A stretch of 32,408 nucleotides of DNA from Xanthobacteraceae bacterium (lineage in GTDB: Bacteria > Pseudomonadota > Alphaproteobacteria > Rhizobiales > Xanthobacteraceae): positions 1-32,408 of the forward strand of contig JAIEPP010000089.1 in the NCBI GenBank assembly GCA_019748335.1. Direction: 5' to 3'. Of this stretch, positions 1-8,657 are shown piece after piece. Position 1 is the first letter of the stretch. Each line of letters begins with the position of its first letter. The translations under genes were made by a program, and so were the position numbers. The notes under the pieces were generated by a model. It did no database searches. It had not been told where the DNA came from and saw nothing but the letters and a program-made list of their open reading frames with translations.

Positions 1-62
1 CCGAAATTGGTCAGGACGAAGCGCAGCAGGTTGTGCTTGATGTCCCGATACGCCAGGTTCAT
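1..62 (-). CDS. ABC transporter permease, FtsX/DevC-like (N-terminus only)
   Basis: Only the first 20 or so codons are inside the window; the gene continues past base 1. The visible N-terminus begins MNLAYRDIKHNLLRFVLT, which has the form of the start of FtsX-domain permeases: a short amphipathic cytoplasmic segment before the first membrane helix. The ATG at 62-60 overlaps the TGA of the upstream HlyD adaptor (59-61) in an ATGA arrangement, so the two are translationally coupled. By family logic this permease would form an inner-membrane ABC exporter with that adaptor and an ATPase outside the window. The short length limits confidence in the exact subfamily. Confidence 0.6.
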   Translation of the reverse strand, partial: MNLAYRDIKHNLLRFVLTNF

Positions 63-1222
63 TTGCGTGGCTCTGCGATGATTTTGGCAGCGCGGCTGAT
101 ACGCAGGCCGCTGCGCAACTGGTTGACCGCGACAGCGTTGTCCGGCAATCCGCCGGCAATCTCATAACGTCCGTCGAGCAGCCGATGCCCGAGCGTCACT
201 TCCCGTTTTTGAAGATGCCCGTCCTCGACGGTCCAGATGGTTCCTCGACCCCGGCCGAGCCCTTCGATCGCGCTTTCCGGGACTAGCAGAGCCTGTGGTA
301 GCCTCTGCGTCTTGATATAGACCTCCGCCTGCTCGCCGAGATTGAAGCTGTCGGGGATGTGGTCGAACGCGATTTCTACGCGACGCTCCTCGTTGACGCG
401 ATCGCTTTCGGGCTCGATTCGGGCAACCTTGCCCTGAAACCGCTGCTTGGGCAGCGACCGCAGGACGAATTCGGCCGGCTCGCCGACCCGGATTTCACCG
501 GCCTTGCTCTCGTCGACATAGGCGAGCACCCAGATCGATTTCGGATCGATCAGCGTGAACACCGGCTCTCCGGCCCCAAGCGCCGATCCGAGCTCCTTCA
601 GCCGGGCGGTAACCATGGCGTCGTATGGCGCCATCAGGATATGAAAGTCCAGCGTGGCCGATTGCTGCTGCTGTTGCGCCTTGGCGTCGTCGATATTGGC
701 CTGAGCCACAACGACGTCGCTATTCGCCAGATTGAGATCCGCGAGAGCGGTGTCCTGCGTCGTCTTTGCCGTTTCTGCCGCCTCGACGGAGGTGGAATTG
801 GTCTGAACAAGCTTTTGCTGGCGCCCGCTGATCCGCGTGGCATTGTCGTAGTTGGCTTGCGTTTTCTCAACGCTGGCTTTGGCCCGTCGCAGGTTGGCCT
901 CGGTCTGCTCGATGGCCGCCTTGGCCCTGGCGAGCTGGGCGCTTTGCTCGCGGTCGTCCAGGCGGGCCAGCACGCTACCCTTGGGGACGCCATCGCCGAC
1001 ATCCGCTCTAAGCTCGACGAGCACGCCAGAAACCTTGAAACCCACCTTGGATGTGACGCGGGCCTCGACGGTGCCAAGACCGAAAACCTGAACAGGCACG
1101 TCGCGCTCAACGCGGGATATCTGCACCGCGATGGGCCGGAAAGCCATGCCCCAAGCAGTAACCCCAACCGCAACTACCAACGCAAGCGCAACAGCCGAAA
1201 GCAGAAGATACCTGCGGTTCAT
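59..1222 (-). CDS. HlyD-family periplasmic adaptor of an ABC exporter
   Basis: A 387-residue membrane-fusion protein. It has an N-terminal signal-anchor helix (about residues 5-27), a lipoyl-like barrel half around residues 60-95, a long Ala/Gln/Lys-rich coiled-coil hairpin (about 95-195), the returning barrel half, and a beta-barrel domain at about 225-310. Such adaptors bridge an inner-membrane pump to an outer-membrane channel. The following gene is an FtsX-type permease overlapping by four bases, so the partner is an ABC exporter of the DevBCA/MacAB kind rather than an RND pump. A perfect FixK/FNR-like palindrome is centred about 63 bases upstream of the ATG, suggesting induction at low oxygen. 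The substrate cannot be read from the sequence. Confidence 0.88.
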   Translation of the reverse strand: MNRRYLLLSAVALALVVAVGVTAWGMAFRPIAVQISRVERDVPVQVFGLGTVEARVTSKVGFKVSGVLVELRADVGDGVPKGSVLARLDDREQSAQLARAKAAIEQTEANLRRAKASVEKTQANYDNATRISGRQQKLVQTNSTSVEAAETAKTTQDTALADLNLANSDVVVAQANIDDAKAQQQQQSATLDFHILMAPYDAMVTARLKELGSALGAGEPVFTLIDPKSIWVLAYVDESKAGEIRVGEPAEFVLRSLPKQRFQGKVARIEPESDRVNEERRVEIAFDHIPDSFNLGEQAEVYIKTQRLPQALLVPESAIEGLGRGRGTIWTVEDGHLQKREVTLGHRLLDGRYEIAGGLPDNAVAVNQLRSGLRISRAAKIIAEPRK

Positions 1223-1278
1223 TGGGCGAGACCTTTTGATCGACTAAAACAAGCATACGCCACCGCCCAAACGCTCAA

Positions 1279-1292
1279 TTGAGCTATGTCAA
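1279..1292. promoter_or_regulatory. FixK/FNR-type box upstream of the HlyD-permease operon
   Basis: TTGAGCTATGTCAA is a perfect TTGA-N6-TCAA palindrome. It is centred about 63 bases upstream of the minus-strand ATG at 1222, in the first part of a long gap. Crp/Fnr-family activators such as FixK and FNR bind this motif. Confidence 0.65.
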
Positions 1293-2080
1293 TCCGCGTC
1301 ACCGCATTATTTGCATGATGCTATGGACACCCTTTCCTTCATTGGACGCCATGTGTGAACTCCTCGGACTATCGAGCAATGTTCCGCGCGGATATTCCCT
1401 CGAATGCCCCCTTTAGGCAGACCGTGATTCTTGGCAAAATTGTTTCTGATGCGCTCAGAATTTTAACGGTTACCCGCATCTGCGGCACCCGAGTTCAGAC
1501 TGGAACTGTGCTTACGAAACCATTCAATCAACCGATGAAGTCGGGCAGAAACACGTCGATGCTTTGATTGCCGCCGATAGGATAACGGGTGCGATCATGG
1601 TGAACATTGTTAGCGTAATTTACGGCCCGCTCCTCCAATCCGCCCTGCCCGGCATCACTCGGGAGCGCGGCGATGATAGAGATCATCACAGCTTTTGCCG
1701 CGCTCTTTAGCATCGGCGTTTTTGTCGCTCATGCGTTAGACGGTTGGCGAACGTCCTAACGAACCTGACATCCTGACCGCTCTTGGCCTGTTCCCAGCGG
1801 ACGCTATGCGCAAACTCGATTGGCCAACGATTCTGTGGGGCGCGTGGTAGCCATTGTGATCCTCCATTCGTTCTTCCGTTCGTAAGGCTACTTCAGTTGG
1901 CGACCTCCTCTGGTGCCCGAGAAGGCACGACCTTTGCTCACATAATGCTGTTGGGGATTTCAGGGGCCCAGTTTGATACAGGCGCCGCCGGGACGGAGCA
2001 TTTTGAGCCCGGCTGCGTATTTTTTAGGACCCTCGCTGCATCCAAACGCAGCATTCCGCTGGCAACCTAGTATCTGGGAC
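1293..2080. other. Long intergenic stretch, mostly without recognisable genes
   Basis: Apart from one short candidate gene (1673-1759), no reading frame here shows a recognisable protein, a convincing ribosome-binding site or conserved motifs. The open frames (for example 1355-1567 and 1783-2070 on the plus strand) have atypical composition and no domain. The base composition looks less GC-biased than in the neighbouring genes. It may be decayed sequence. Confidence 0.4.
1673..1759 (+). CDS. Putative small membrane peptide (28 residues)
   Basis: A 28-codon frame starting MIEIITAFAALFSIG and ending with TAA. About 20 residues form one hydrophobic helix, followed by a short polar tail (DGWRTS), as expected of a single-pass small membrane protein. 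A GGGAG motif lies about eight bases upstream of the ATG and could serve as ribosome-binding site. It stands alone in a long gap. I recall similar very short membrane peptides in Bradyrhizobium genomes but cannot name a family. A chance frame remains possible. Confidence 0.45.
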   Translation: MIEIITAFAALFSIGVFVAHALDGWRTS

Positions 2081-2125
2081 GAAAAAGAAACGGCCCTCAC
2101 GCGGGGGATCCGCTGGGACCGTTTC
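2081..2125 (-). terminator. Rho-independent terminator after the collagen-like gene
   Basis: Read on the minus strand, GAAACGG (2125-2119) pairs with CCGTTTC (2093-2087), with further inner GC pairing, and is followed directly by TTTTTC. This stem plus T-run lies about 120 bases beyond the stop codon of the collagen-like lipoprotein gene, in the right orientation to end that transcript. Confidence 0.65.
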
Positions 2126-2247
2126 CATGCAGATGGTGCCCTACAAGCAACATCTCGATCAGCTTAGCCGCAACCTCGCCTGCTCCAAGATGGCGAAGGG
2201 ACGCACGGTGTTCAGCCCGCCGGGGCGCAAACGAAACACCCAACACT

Positions 2248-2631
2248 TCATGGCTTCTTCAGACAAAGCCCGATGGTTGGTGCTGTCGCACATCTTGCTC
2301 CATCGGATGCGCCTCCACTAGGACAGAACACCGACACTAGTGTTTCGCTGGACTCACAGCTTACCGCGCCGTCACCTTGAACCGCACGAACGTAGGCCGT
2401 TCCAGCTTCGCCTTTATCTCCCTTTGGGCCTTTCTCTCCTGGAACCCCTTGCGGGCCTTGTGGCCCCTGAGCCCCTGCTTGACCTTGCGAACCGGGAACA
2501 CCTTGGGTGCCCTGTGCTCCTTGAGGACCAGACGGCCCCTGGGGGCCGGGATCGCCCTTTGGGCCTGGGTCCCTGCCACATCCAGCAAGAGCGAGAGCCA
2601 AGCTGACGGCCAGAATCGGAAACATTCTCAT
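2248..2631 (-). CDS. Collagen-like repeat lipoprotein
   Basis: A 127-residue protein with a lipoprotein signal: a hydrophobic N-terminus ending in the lipobox LALAGC, which gives a predicted lipidated Cys18. Residues 23-76 are 18 uninterrupted Gly-X-Y triplets rich in Pro, Gln and Lys ([15 protein letters not shown] and similar), the signature of a collagen-type triple helix. The C-terminal 50 residues contain four cysteines and could form a small disulfide-stabilised trimerisation or head domain. The product is expected at the membrane surface as a trimeric stalk. A GGGAGGGG ribosome-binding site precedes the ATG. A FixK-like palindrome is centred about 40 bases upstream and a terminator follows, so it is probably a monocistronic, oxygen-regulated gene. 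Its role is unknown. Confidence 0.85.
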   Translation of the reverse strand: MRMFPILAVSLALALAGCGRDPGPKGDPGPQGPSGPQGAQGTQGVPGSQGQAGAQGPQGPQGVPGEKGPKGDKGEAGTAYVRAVQGDGAVSCESSETLVSVFCPSGGASDGARCATAPTIGLCLKKP

Positions 2632-2664
2632 GCAAAACCCCTCCCGGTGTGCGTACGACTGCTA

Positions 2665-2678
2665 TTGATTGCCTTCAA
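2665..2678. promoter_or_regulatory. FixK/FNR-type box upstream of the collagen-like gene
   Basis: TTGATTGCCTTCAA matches TTGA-N6-TCAA exactly. Its centre is only about 40 bases from the ATG at 2631, so an activating class II position would imply a very short leader. Confidence 0.55.
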
Positions 2679-2865
2679 ATTACTATGCTCTCTACCGGCC
2701 ACGAGCTCCAGAGTTCACAACACGTCCGAAAGTCGCATACACGCCGACGTGAACCGGCGGGCAATTTGAGCTTAGGGTGGCATTCGTTGCGGCGGCATGT
2801 CGTCGAAACCTCTAACAGACTGGCTGATTCAGAACATCGCATGTCTGCGCTCCCAACTTGTTGTC

Positions 2866-3683
2866 TCAATGGGACATCAGGCAGCAGATCGGGCTCGACG
2901 CCAGCAGATCGCGGGTCATTCCACCAAAGACCCATTCGTTTAGCCGGCTGTGACCGTAAGCGCCGCTCACCAGCAGATCGGCCCCCTCGTCTTCCGCAAG
3001 TGCGATAATCTGACCCGCACCCGAGCCATGCGCCTGTATTTCGACCCGTCGCTCGGCCTTTATCCTGTGCTGCGCCAGGTAGCGAACGACATCATCAACA
3101 CCATGACGCGCCGCATCCATTTCATCCTTCTTGCAGATCTCCATGACTGTTACCCGTTTCGCTTCGTGGAGGAACGGCAGAGCGTCCCGAACGGCCCGCC
3201 GCGCCTCTCTCGTATTTTTCCAGCCCACCACGACGTTACCAGCGGCAAGAGAATTCACCGCGGCAGGCACCACCAGGAAGGGGCGCCCTGCTCCAAGAAT
3301 GGCCGCGCCTGCGTCGAGGGTACGATAAATATCATCCGATTTACCCTTTCAACAATGAGCAGGTCGGCACTTCGCGCTTCGCTGATCAACGTCTGGGTCG
3401 GAAATTCAACGGCGGATCGCCACTCGATCTGCCGGTCAGCACCGGCGGCGGCTTGAAACTTCTTTCCAGCCTCCGCAAGTTTGGCTTTCATGTTGGCAAT
3501 GTCGGATTTCGTCGCATTGTCGACGATCACAACCCCATCGGCGACGAACGGCGGCATGACTGCGAGAGCCGATAGTCCAACCAGCCTTGCGGAGAACTTG
3601 TCCGCCACGCCTGCCGCTACACCAACAAGCTGCTTTGAGACGTGATCGACGTTGACGTAGGCTAACAGAGTTGCGTAGGACAT
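2866..3683 (-). pseudogene. Tandem universal stress protein (UspA family), frameshifted
   Basis: Two overlapping frames together make one double-domain universal stress protein. The first (ATG 3683) covers the N-terminal domain and runs correctly to LLIVER. It then reads into unrelated sequence because of a one-base shift near 3344-3346. In the adjacent frame the expected continuation appears at once (DDIYRTLDAGAAILGAG, then LVVPAAV). That frame runs through the second domain, including the nucleotide-binding-type loop SGAYGHSRLNEWVFGG, to the stop at 2866. Adding one G to the GGG run on the coding strand would restore ERGKSDDIYRTLD. The gene has a FixK-like box about 67 bases upstream. It is either a recent pseudogene or an assembly or base-calling error. 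An intact paralogue of the same architecture lies at 9517-10356. Confidence 0.8.
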
Positions 3684-3743
3684 GTCGCTTCCTCATCCTT
3701 GACGATGACACGTCCATTTCGTCCACGTCTAAGGCCAACGCTC

Positions 3744-3757
3744 TTGACTCAAATCAA
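3744..3757. promoter_or_regulatory. FixK/FNR-type box upstream of the frameshifted usp gene
   Basis: TTGACTCAAATCAA is a perfect TTGA-N6-TCAA palindrome centred about 67 bases upstream of the minus-strand ATG at 3683. USP genes are classic targets of FNR/FixK in this bacterial group. Confidence 0.65.
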
Positions 3758-3881
3758 ATTCCCATACGATTCAGGTCCATTGTCCCTTGAGATCATCCAG
3801 GGTTCCGAATTCCCGAGCCGTTACCGCGAACTTACTACCTTTGACGTGAAGGATGGGGTGCCGACCGAATTAGCCGAACTT

Positions 3882-4583
3882 TCAGATCACCGTCCCGAAC
3901 AGCTTTCCAATCCCGGCGGTCAGCGCCAAAGCAAACGCGCCCCAAAAAGTCACCCGGATGGTTGCTCTCAGAATGTTCGCTCCACCCGCCTTTGCCCCGA
4001 TCGCCCCCAGAACGGCAAGGAAAGCCAGCGATGCTGCAGACACAATCGGCACCAAGGCATTGGCAGGCGATACGACAACCATCAGCAACGGCATGGCGGC
4101 CCCAACCGAAAACATCGCAGCCGAGGCGAGCGCGGCCTGGACGGGACGCGCTGCAGTGATTTCCGAGATTCCCAGTTCGTCGCGCGCTTGAGCCGTCAGC
4201 GCGTCCTTTGCCATCAACTGCTCGGCCACCTGCCGCGCCAGGGGCTTGTCGACACCTCGCTTGACGTAGATTTCGGCAAGTTCGTCGAGTTCAAATGCGG
4301 GGCTTTCGCTCAACTCCTTGCGTTCCCTTGCAAGGTCAGCTTGCTCGGTGTCCGACTGCGAACTGACAGAAACATATTCGCCGGCCGCCATCGACATCGC
4401 TCCGGCCACCAATCCGGCAACCCCTGCAATCAGAACATCGTTTCGTGTCGCAGCCGCGGCCGCAACCCCGACGATCAAGCTCGCGGTCGAGATGATACCA
4501 TCATTTGCTCCCAGGACGGCGGCCCTGAGCCATCCGATCCGAGCAACGAGATGGTTCTCAGGGTGCACGTGAAGGCGACTCAT
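3882..4583 (-). CDS. VIT1/CCC1 family iron/manganese transporter
   Basis: A 233-residue membrane protein of the VIT (vacuolar iron transporter) family. The family hallmark region near the N-terminus (RAAVLGANDGIISTASLIVG) is clear, followed by AGAMSMAAGEYVSVSSQSD. The remainder has a charged Glu-rich cytoplasmic segment (about residues 75-140) and three further hydrophobic helices. Members move Fe2+ or Mn2+ out of the cytosol, generally by proton exchange. Its ATG (4583) overlaps the stop codon of the upstream osmC-like gene and has an AGGAGA ribosome-binding site inside that gene, so the two are translationally coupled and share the FixK-like box at 5058. Metal export together with an OsmC-type protein suggests control of iron-driven oxidative damage, which is an inference. 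Confidence 0.88.
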   Translation of the reverse strand: MSRLHVHPENHLVARIGWLRAAVLGANDGIISTASLIVGVAAAAATRNDVLIAGVAGLVAGAMSMAAGEYVSVSSQSDTEQADLARERKELSESPAFELDELAEIYVKRGVDKPLARQVAEQLMAKDALTAQARDELGISEITAARPVQAALASAAMFSVGAAMPLLMVVVSPANALVPIVSAASLAFLAVLGAIGAKAGGANILRATIRVTFWGAFALALTAGIGKLFGTVI

Positions 4584-4984
4584 GTCTTTCTCCTGATAAC
4601 GCCCTGAAGCCGCGTTGCGGTCGCCACCGTATTGGAAATTGTGCCGTATCTCCGGACATTCTGATGCAGCAGTTCGAGACGATGGTCGTCTTCATCGGTA
4701 TCGACGATCAGCTCGTAATCGATTGACGTCATTTTTGGTGGGCTGTCCTGGCGGACGCCACGCAGGTGAACCTCGACACCGCGAAGATCGAATTTAAGCA
4801 TTGGCGTCACGCGTTCGATTCCCTTGATCATGCAGGCGGCGATCGCTGCAAGAAACATCTCTGCAGGGTTGAACGCGTCCTGCCGGCCGTTGACATCTGT
4901 ATCGAGAGACACGGTTGCAGCCTTGCAACTTGCGACGCTTCCATGCGCATCCAGGCGTCGGGCGTCGACGCGATACTCCAGCAT
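4580..4984 (-). CDS. OsmC-like family protein
   Basis: A 134-residue OsmC/Ohr-fold protein, starting MLEYRVDARRLDAHGS. I place the start at 4984 rather than the longer frame at 5026 because a strong AAGGAGGTG site lies just before this ATG. Family features seen are the AFNPAEMFLAAIAACM helix carrying the first active-site cysteine and a downstream beta-sheet region. The second redox cysteine of true OsmC/Ohr peroxidases, expected in the segment reading RRYGTISNTV, is replaced by glycine, so a thiol peroxidase activity is doubtful. The stop overlaps the start of the VIT transporter. A FixK-like box is centred about 80 bases upstream. Confidence 0.85.
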   Translation of the reverse strand: MLEYRVDARRLDAHGSVASCKAATVSLDTDVNGRQDAFNPAEMFLAAIAACMIKGIERVTPMLKFDLRGVEVHLRGVRQDSPPKMTSIDYELIVDTDEDDHRLELLHQNVRRYGTISNTVATATRLQGVIRRKT

Positions 4985-5057
4985 TGGCACCTCCTTCAAT
5001 CTCGACCCTGGGGATGGTCCATGCACCCATCTTGCGCAGCCCGGCGCACTGCGGGGC

Positions 5058-5071
5058 TTGATTCAGGTCAA
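5058..5071. promoter_or_regulatory. FixK/FNR-type box upstream of osmC-VIT
   Basis: TTGATTCAGGTCAA is a perfect TTGA-N6-TCAA palindrome. It sits between the 3' end of the HlyD gene (stop at 5077) and the OsmC start (4984), showing that osmC-VIT has its own promoter and is not just the tail of the exporter operon. Confidence 0.65.
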
Positions 5072-5076
5072 ACTCC

Positions 5077-6288
5077 CTAACGCGAATCGCCGGTCTGACG
5101 CACTTCGACGCGCACTCCCGAGCCAACGCGATCGCCCGGATAAACAACGACGGACTCGCCCGCCGCCAATCCTGAAGCAACTGCGGCAAGGCGGCCGGAC
5201 CGGCGCAGCAATTTGACATCTTTGATCTCTGCGCGTCCGTCCTTCACAACATAGACAGCCCAAGTCTCCCCTCGGCGGAACAGGGCGCCCGTCGGCACGA
5301 TCGTCGCGTCCTCCTGTATGAAGACGTTGATTCGAGCATCAATCTGGAAAGCATCGCCAAGCCCAACCCATTTCTCAGCCGGCGACATCAGGTCGACAAG
5401 GACGTTTACCCTTTGCTCTTCCACACCAAGCGTCGAAACCTTGGTGAAGGCTGCCGGCTCAACCCGGCGGACTCGCCCCGAAAGCTCCCCTTGCCCGCCC
5501 CAGTGCTCGATCACCACCTCAGCGCCGGGACGTATGTCGACAGCGTCCGTGCTCAATACGTCAACGACGATTTCAAGATCGCGAGGATCCCCGATCTCCA
5601 GCAATGGTGCACCGGGCTGGACGATGGTTTCGCTTTCCTGAGCAACTTTCAGCACGACGCCGGCGACCGGTGCAGTCACATTCCAACTTTCAGGCGGCAA
5701 TTCGACACCATCACGGTACCGGGCCAGCACGGCTCGCGTCTGGTTCAGTTCATGCTCGGCAGCATGATTTAGAAATTCCGCCGCACGTAGATCGCGATCT
5801 GCCAGCCGCGTCACGAGATCGGCACGCTCGAGGGCCTGCACGGTGGTTGCCCCGCGCTCGACCAGCGTACGTGTGCGTGCGAGATCATTCTTGGCCTGAT
5901 CGTTTTGCGCCACCGCCCGCTCGACGCCCGCCTTCGCGCGCTCCAGAGCGGCTTCTGCCGCGCCAAGCCTCTCTTCCGCCTCCCGACGGCTACGCTGATC
6001 GAGCAGTGGTACAGGAGACGGCATGATCGTTGCGACGACATCATCAACGCGGATCGCGTCCCCGACCTTGAACCGCACTCGACCGAGCCGACCCGCCAAT
6101 GGCGCTGCCACGACATATCGCTCGCGAATACGCGTTTTGCCGTCCTCGTCCACGCTGGCGACGAACCTGCCCTTCTTCACGGATACCACCTCGACCGGTA
6201 TCCGCCCGGGCATCAACATCCAGACGACGGCCGCCACGGCGGCGATCAGACCCAGCAAGATCAAAATGCGACCGACGGTGATACGCAT
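5077..6288 (-). CDS. HlyD-family periplasmic adaptor of ABC exporter
   Basis: A membrane-fusion protein of 403 residues, with a signal-anchor helix at the N-terminus (about residues 6-27), a lipoyl-type region (VVAAPLAGRLGRVRFKVGD), a coiled-coil hairpin rich in Glu/Ala/Arg (about 100-200), the second lipoyl half (NVTAPVAGVVLKVAQ) and beta-barrel domains. I prefer the ATG at 6288, which has GGGAG five bases upstream. A GTG at 6294 overlapping the permease stop is also possible. It is the last gene of the run USP, ATPase, permease, adaptor. The adaptor would link the FtsX-type permease to an outer-membrane factor, for which no gene is present in the window. Confidence 0.88.
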   Translation of the reverse strand: MRITVGRILILLGLIAAVAAVVWMLMPGRIPVEVVSVKKGRFVASVDEDGKTRIRERYVVAAPLAGRLGRVRFKVGDAIRVDDVVATIMPSPVPLLDQRSRREAEERLGAAEAALERAKAGVERAVAQNDQAKNDLARTRTLVERGATTVQALERADLVTRLADRDLRAAEFLNHAAEHELNQTRAVLARYRDGVELPPESWNVTAPVAGVVLKVAQESETIVQPGAPLLEIGDPRDLEIVVDVLSTDAVDIRPGAEVVIEHWGGQGELSGRVRRVEPAAFTKVSTLGVEEQRVNVLVDLMSPAEKWVGLGDAFQIDARINVFIQEDATIVPTGALFRRGETWAVYVVKDGRAEIKDVKLLRRSGRLAAVASGLAAGESVVVYPGDRVGSGVRVEVRQTGDSR

Positions 6289-6290
6289 AT

Positions 6291-8657
6291 TCACTCCCGC
6301 GTCTTGAGCGCTGCGACAAGATCGAGCCGGTCCAGCCGGCGTCGAACCATGTACGCACTGGCCGCTGCCGCGGCAACGACCACGGCCACGGCTGTCAAAT
6401 AGGTCCGTACTCCGATGACCGCCGGAATCTGGAAGCTTTCGCTGGAATGAAGTCGGGCGATCAGTTCGATAATTCCTTGCGAGAGCATCAGCCCGATCGG
6501 CACTCCCAACGCGACCTCGATCGCGAATTCACCAAACAGGATGCTCGCAACCTCGGCGCGGGTGAATCCGAGCACTCGCAAACTCGCCAATTCCCACGCC
6601 CGCTCTTGCAGCCCAATGCGCGCACTGTTGTACATGACGCCGACAGTGATGATCACTGCAAACAACGAGAGAACGCCTGCGCTTACGAAGACAAGACCGG
6701 CGATCTTGTCGAGAAATGACGATAGCGTGTAAGCCTTCATCGTAACGGATTCTATCGTTGGGAGGCTCTTGAAACGCTGGGCAAGATCGAGCACGGCGGT
6801 CGGCTCAACATACATGGTCGCGGCCGAAACCACGGCACCCTCCCCGGTAAATCGGTTAAGCGTATCGATCTCCATGTAGGACGCCATCCCGACCATCTCG
6901 TCGACACTGGCGTTGATCGGTAGATCGCGCTTCTGCCGTAGCCCCTCCGTCGCCTCGACCGTTATCACTTCGCCGGCGACTACACCGAGCCGCTCTGCAA
7001 GCCTTCGGGTCAGTGTGATCCCCTCGGGCGACACCTCGACTGGACGCAAGGCGGCGTCGTGGGGGCGACGCAACCCGCTTCCGGCGGATAGGCCTATGAC
7101 CGAAGTCAGATAGCTGCGATGACCCGCGCGCAATCGTACCGGGACGATTCGTTGCCCCTCCACGACGAGCACTCCGGCCTCACGGGCTAGGTCGCGAATG
7201 ACAGCGCGATCCATCGCCCGCGGGAACGTCACCATGGTGTTCCCCCGTTCCACCATGTTGAATTGAACTTCGATCATCTGATCGATGGCATCGCGCCAGA
7301 AAAGACCCAGCACCATCATTGGGACCGCGAATGCAATGCCGACAATGGTAAGCGCCGCGCGCAGCGGGCGCCCAGAAATATTGCGCAACATCATCGTCCG
7401 ACGCGCGTTCAGCACCTTCGCCGAAAGTAGAGCCTCTATCCAGGAACGGCGGAAGCGCAATGGAGCAGCAGGGCGCATTGCGACTGCCGGCGTCAGCCTG
7501 ACTACGTTCCGTAGTGCCGTAAGAACGCCAAGTGATGCAGCACCAAGACTGATCGCGACACTTACGCCGGCCGACCATGGCGTTAGCCTGAATGGCAGCT
7601 CTGGCAAGCGAAAAAAGCCGTGGTAGCTGGAGATCATCGCTTCGCCGAACGCAACTCCGCCGGCAACACCAAGTGCAGATCCGATCAACACGATCACGGC
7701 GACAAGCTTGAGATAATGCAACATCAACGGCATCGTCGGGAAGCCCAGCGCCTTCAGCGCCGCGATCTGTTCCCGCTGCGCCGCGACCAGCCGGCCTAGA
7801 GCTCCGTTCAGAAGGAACGCCGCAACACCAAAGAATATGAAGGGAATGGTGATGGACATCACCTTTTGCTGGTTCAGTTCGTCTTCCAGGAACCTGTTCG
7901 AAGGTTGATCGCGGCGCTCGATGGCGCCGACCGATCCAAATGGCTCCAGCAGGCGGTCGAGCTCGGCTATCACGGGCCTCGGATCAGCACCTGGCGCCAG
8001 CGAAACAACGACGTCGTTGAAGGCACCCTTCATGTCGAACGCGGCCTCCGCCGCGCTGCGGTCAACCCAAAGGATCGCATAGAGACGGTCGTCGGGAATT
8101 GGCAGACCCGGCTTTACCGCATAGACGTATTCCGGCGACAGCGCGATACCGGAGATGTTGAAGCTTTGGATACGCCCGTTGAGAACCACGCGGATATCCC
8201 GGCCGGGCATTAACCCGTTGGCCTCGGCAAAGGCCTCGTTGATCGCAGCGCTACCTACGACGCCAGGTTCTGGCGCAGTCCCGCTCCGCAGGTGCAATCG
8301 CGCAAGCGACTCGTCACCGGCGTGGACGAGTGAGACCATGCGCGCCGATACCGGCAGATTGGAGGACGGCAAGTCCACAATGACGTCACGCACAATGCGT
8401 GGTTCGACAGCAGCAACCCCGGGAACCGCATTCAGTCGCGTCAATATCGAGAGCGGTGCCCGCTTCAGGGTGACAAAGACCTGCGGAAATCGCGCCTCCC
8501 GATAGAACTGCTCGCAACCGGCGCGCAGCGACTGATAAGTCGACACAGAACCTACAAATACAGCTACTCCCGCCGCCACCAGCAACGCGATGGTAATAAC
8601 CTGCGTACGCATGGCATTGAGATCGCGCAGAAGTTTTCGATCCAGCAGACTCACCAC
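6291..8657 (-). CDS. FtsX-domain ABC transporter permease (large, two FtsX domains)
   Basis: A 788-residue permease. It begins with a short cytoplasmic segment and a first membrane helix (about residues 17-40), then a large periplasmic domain (about 45-265), a three-helix FtsX block (about 270-390), another helix near 435-455 followed by a second periplasmic domain, and a final three-helix FtsX block (about 660-780). This doubled layout is typical of LolE/MacB-like and lipid- or peptide-related exporters. The start is GTG, overlapping the ATPase stop, with GAGG just upstream. Its stop abuts the adaptor start. The three products should form one exporter. The substrate is unknown. Confidence 0.9.
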   Translation of the reverse strand: MVSLLDRKLLRDLNAMRTQVITIALLVAAGVAVFVGSVSTYQSLRAGCEQFYREARFPQVFVTLKRAPLSILTRLNAVPGVAAVEPRIVRDVIVDLPSSNLPVSARMVSLVHAGDESLARLHLRSGTAPEPGVVGSAAINEAFAEANGLMPGRDIRVVLNGRIQSFNISGIALSPEYVYAVKPGLPIPDDRLYAILWVDRSAAEAAFDMKGAFNDVVVSLAPGADPRPVIAELDRLLEPFGSVGAIERRDQPSNRFLEDELNQQKVMSITIPFIFFGVAAFLLNGALGRLVAAQREQIAALKALGFPTMPLMLHYLKLVAVIVLIGSALGVAGGVAFGEAMISSYHGFFRLPELPFRLTPWSAGVSVAISLGAASLGVLTALRNVVRLTPAVAMRPAAPLRFRRSWIEALLSAKVLNARRTMMLRNISGRPLRAALTIVGIAFAVPMMVLGLFWRDAIDQMIEVQFNMVERGNTMVTFPRAMDRAVIRDLAREAGVLVVEGQRIVPVRLRAGHRSYLTSVIGLSAGSGLRRPHDAALRPVEVSPEGITLTRRLAERLGVVAGEVITVEATEGLRQKRDLPINASVDEMVGMASYMEIDTLNRFTGEGAVVSAATMYVEPTAVLDLAQRFKSLPTIESVTMKAYTLSSFLDKIAGLVFVSAGVLSLFAVIITVGVMYNSARIGLQERAWELASLRVLGFTRAEVASILFGEFAIEVALGVPIGLMLSQGIIELIARLHSSESFQIPAVIGVRTYLTAVAVVVAAAAASAYMVRRRLDRLDLVAALKTRE

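Noticed and set aside
359..1282. 307-codon plus-strand open frame opposite the first HlyD gene
   Set aside because: It is antisense to a clear HlyD adaptor, Arg/Gly/Leu-rich, with no domain; open only because of GC-rich codon use on the other strand.
1783..2070. 95-codon plus-strand frame in the long gap
   Set aside because: Composition unlike the neighbouring genes, no ribosome-binding site and no recognisable motif.
3699..4607. 302-codon plus-strand frame opposite the VIT transporter
   Set aside because: Low-complexity Arg/Ser/Gln-rich translation with no membrane helix or motif; the opposite strand has an unmistakable VIT protein.
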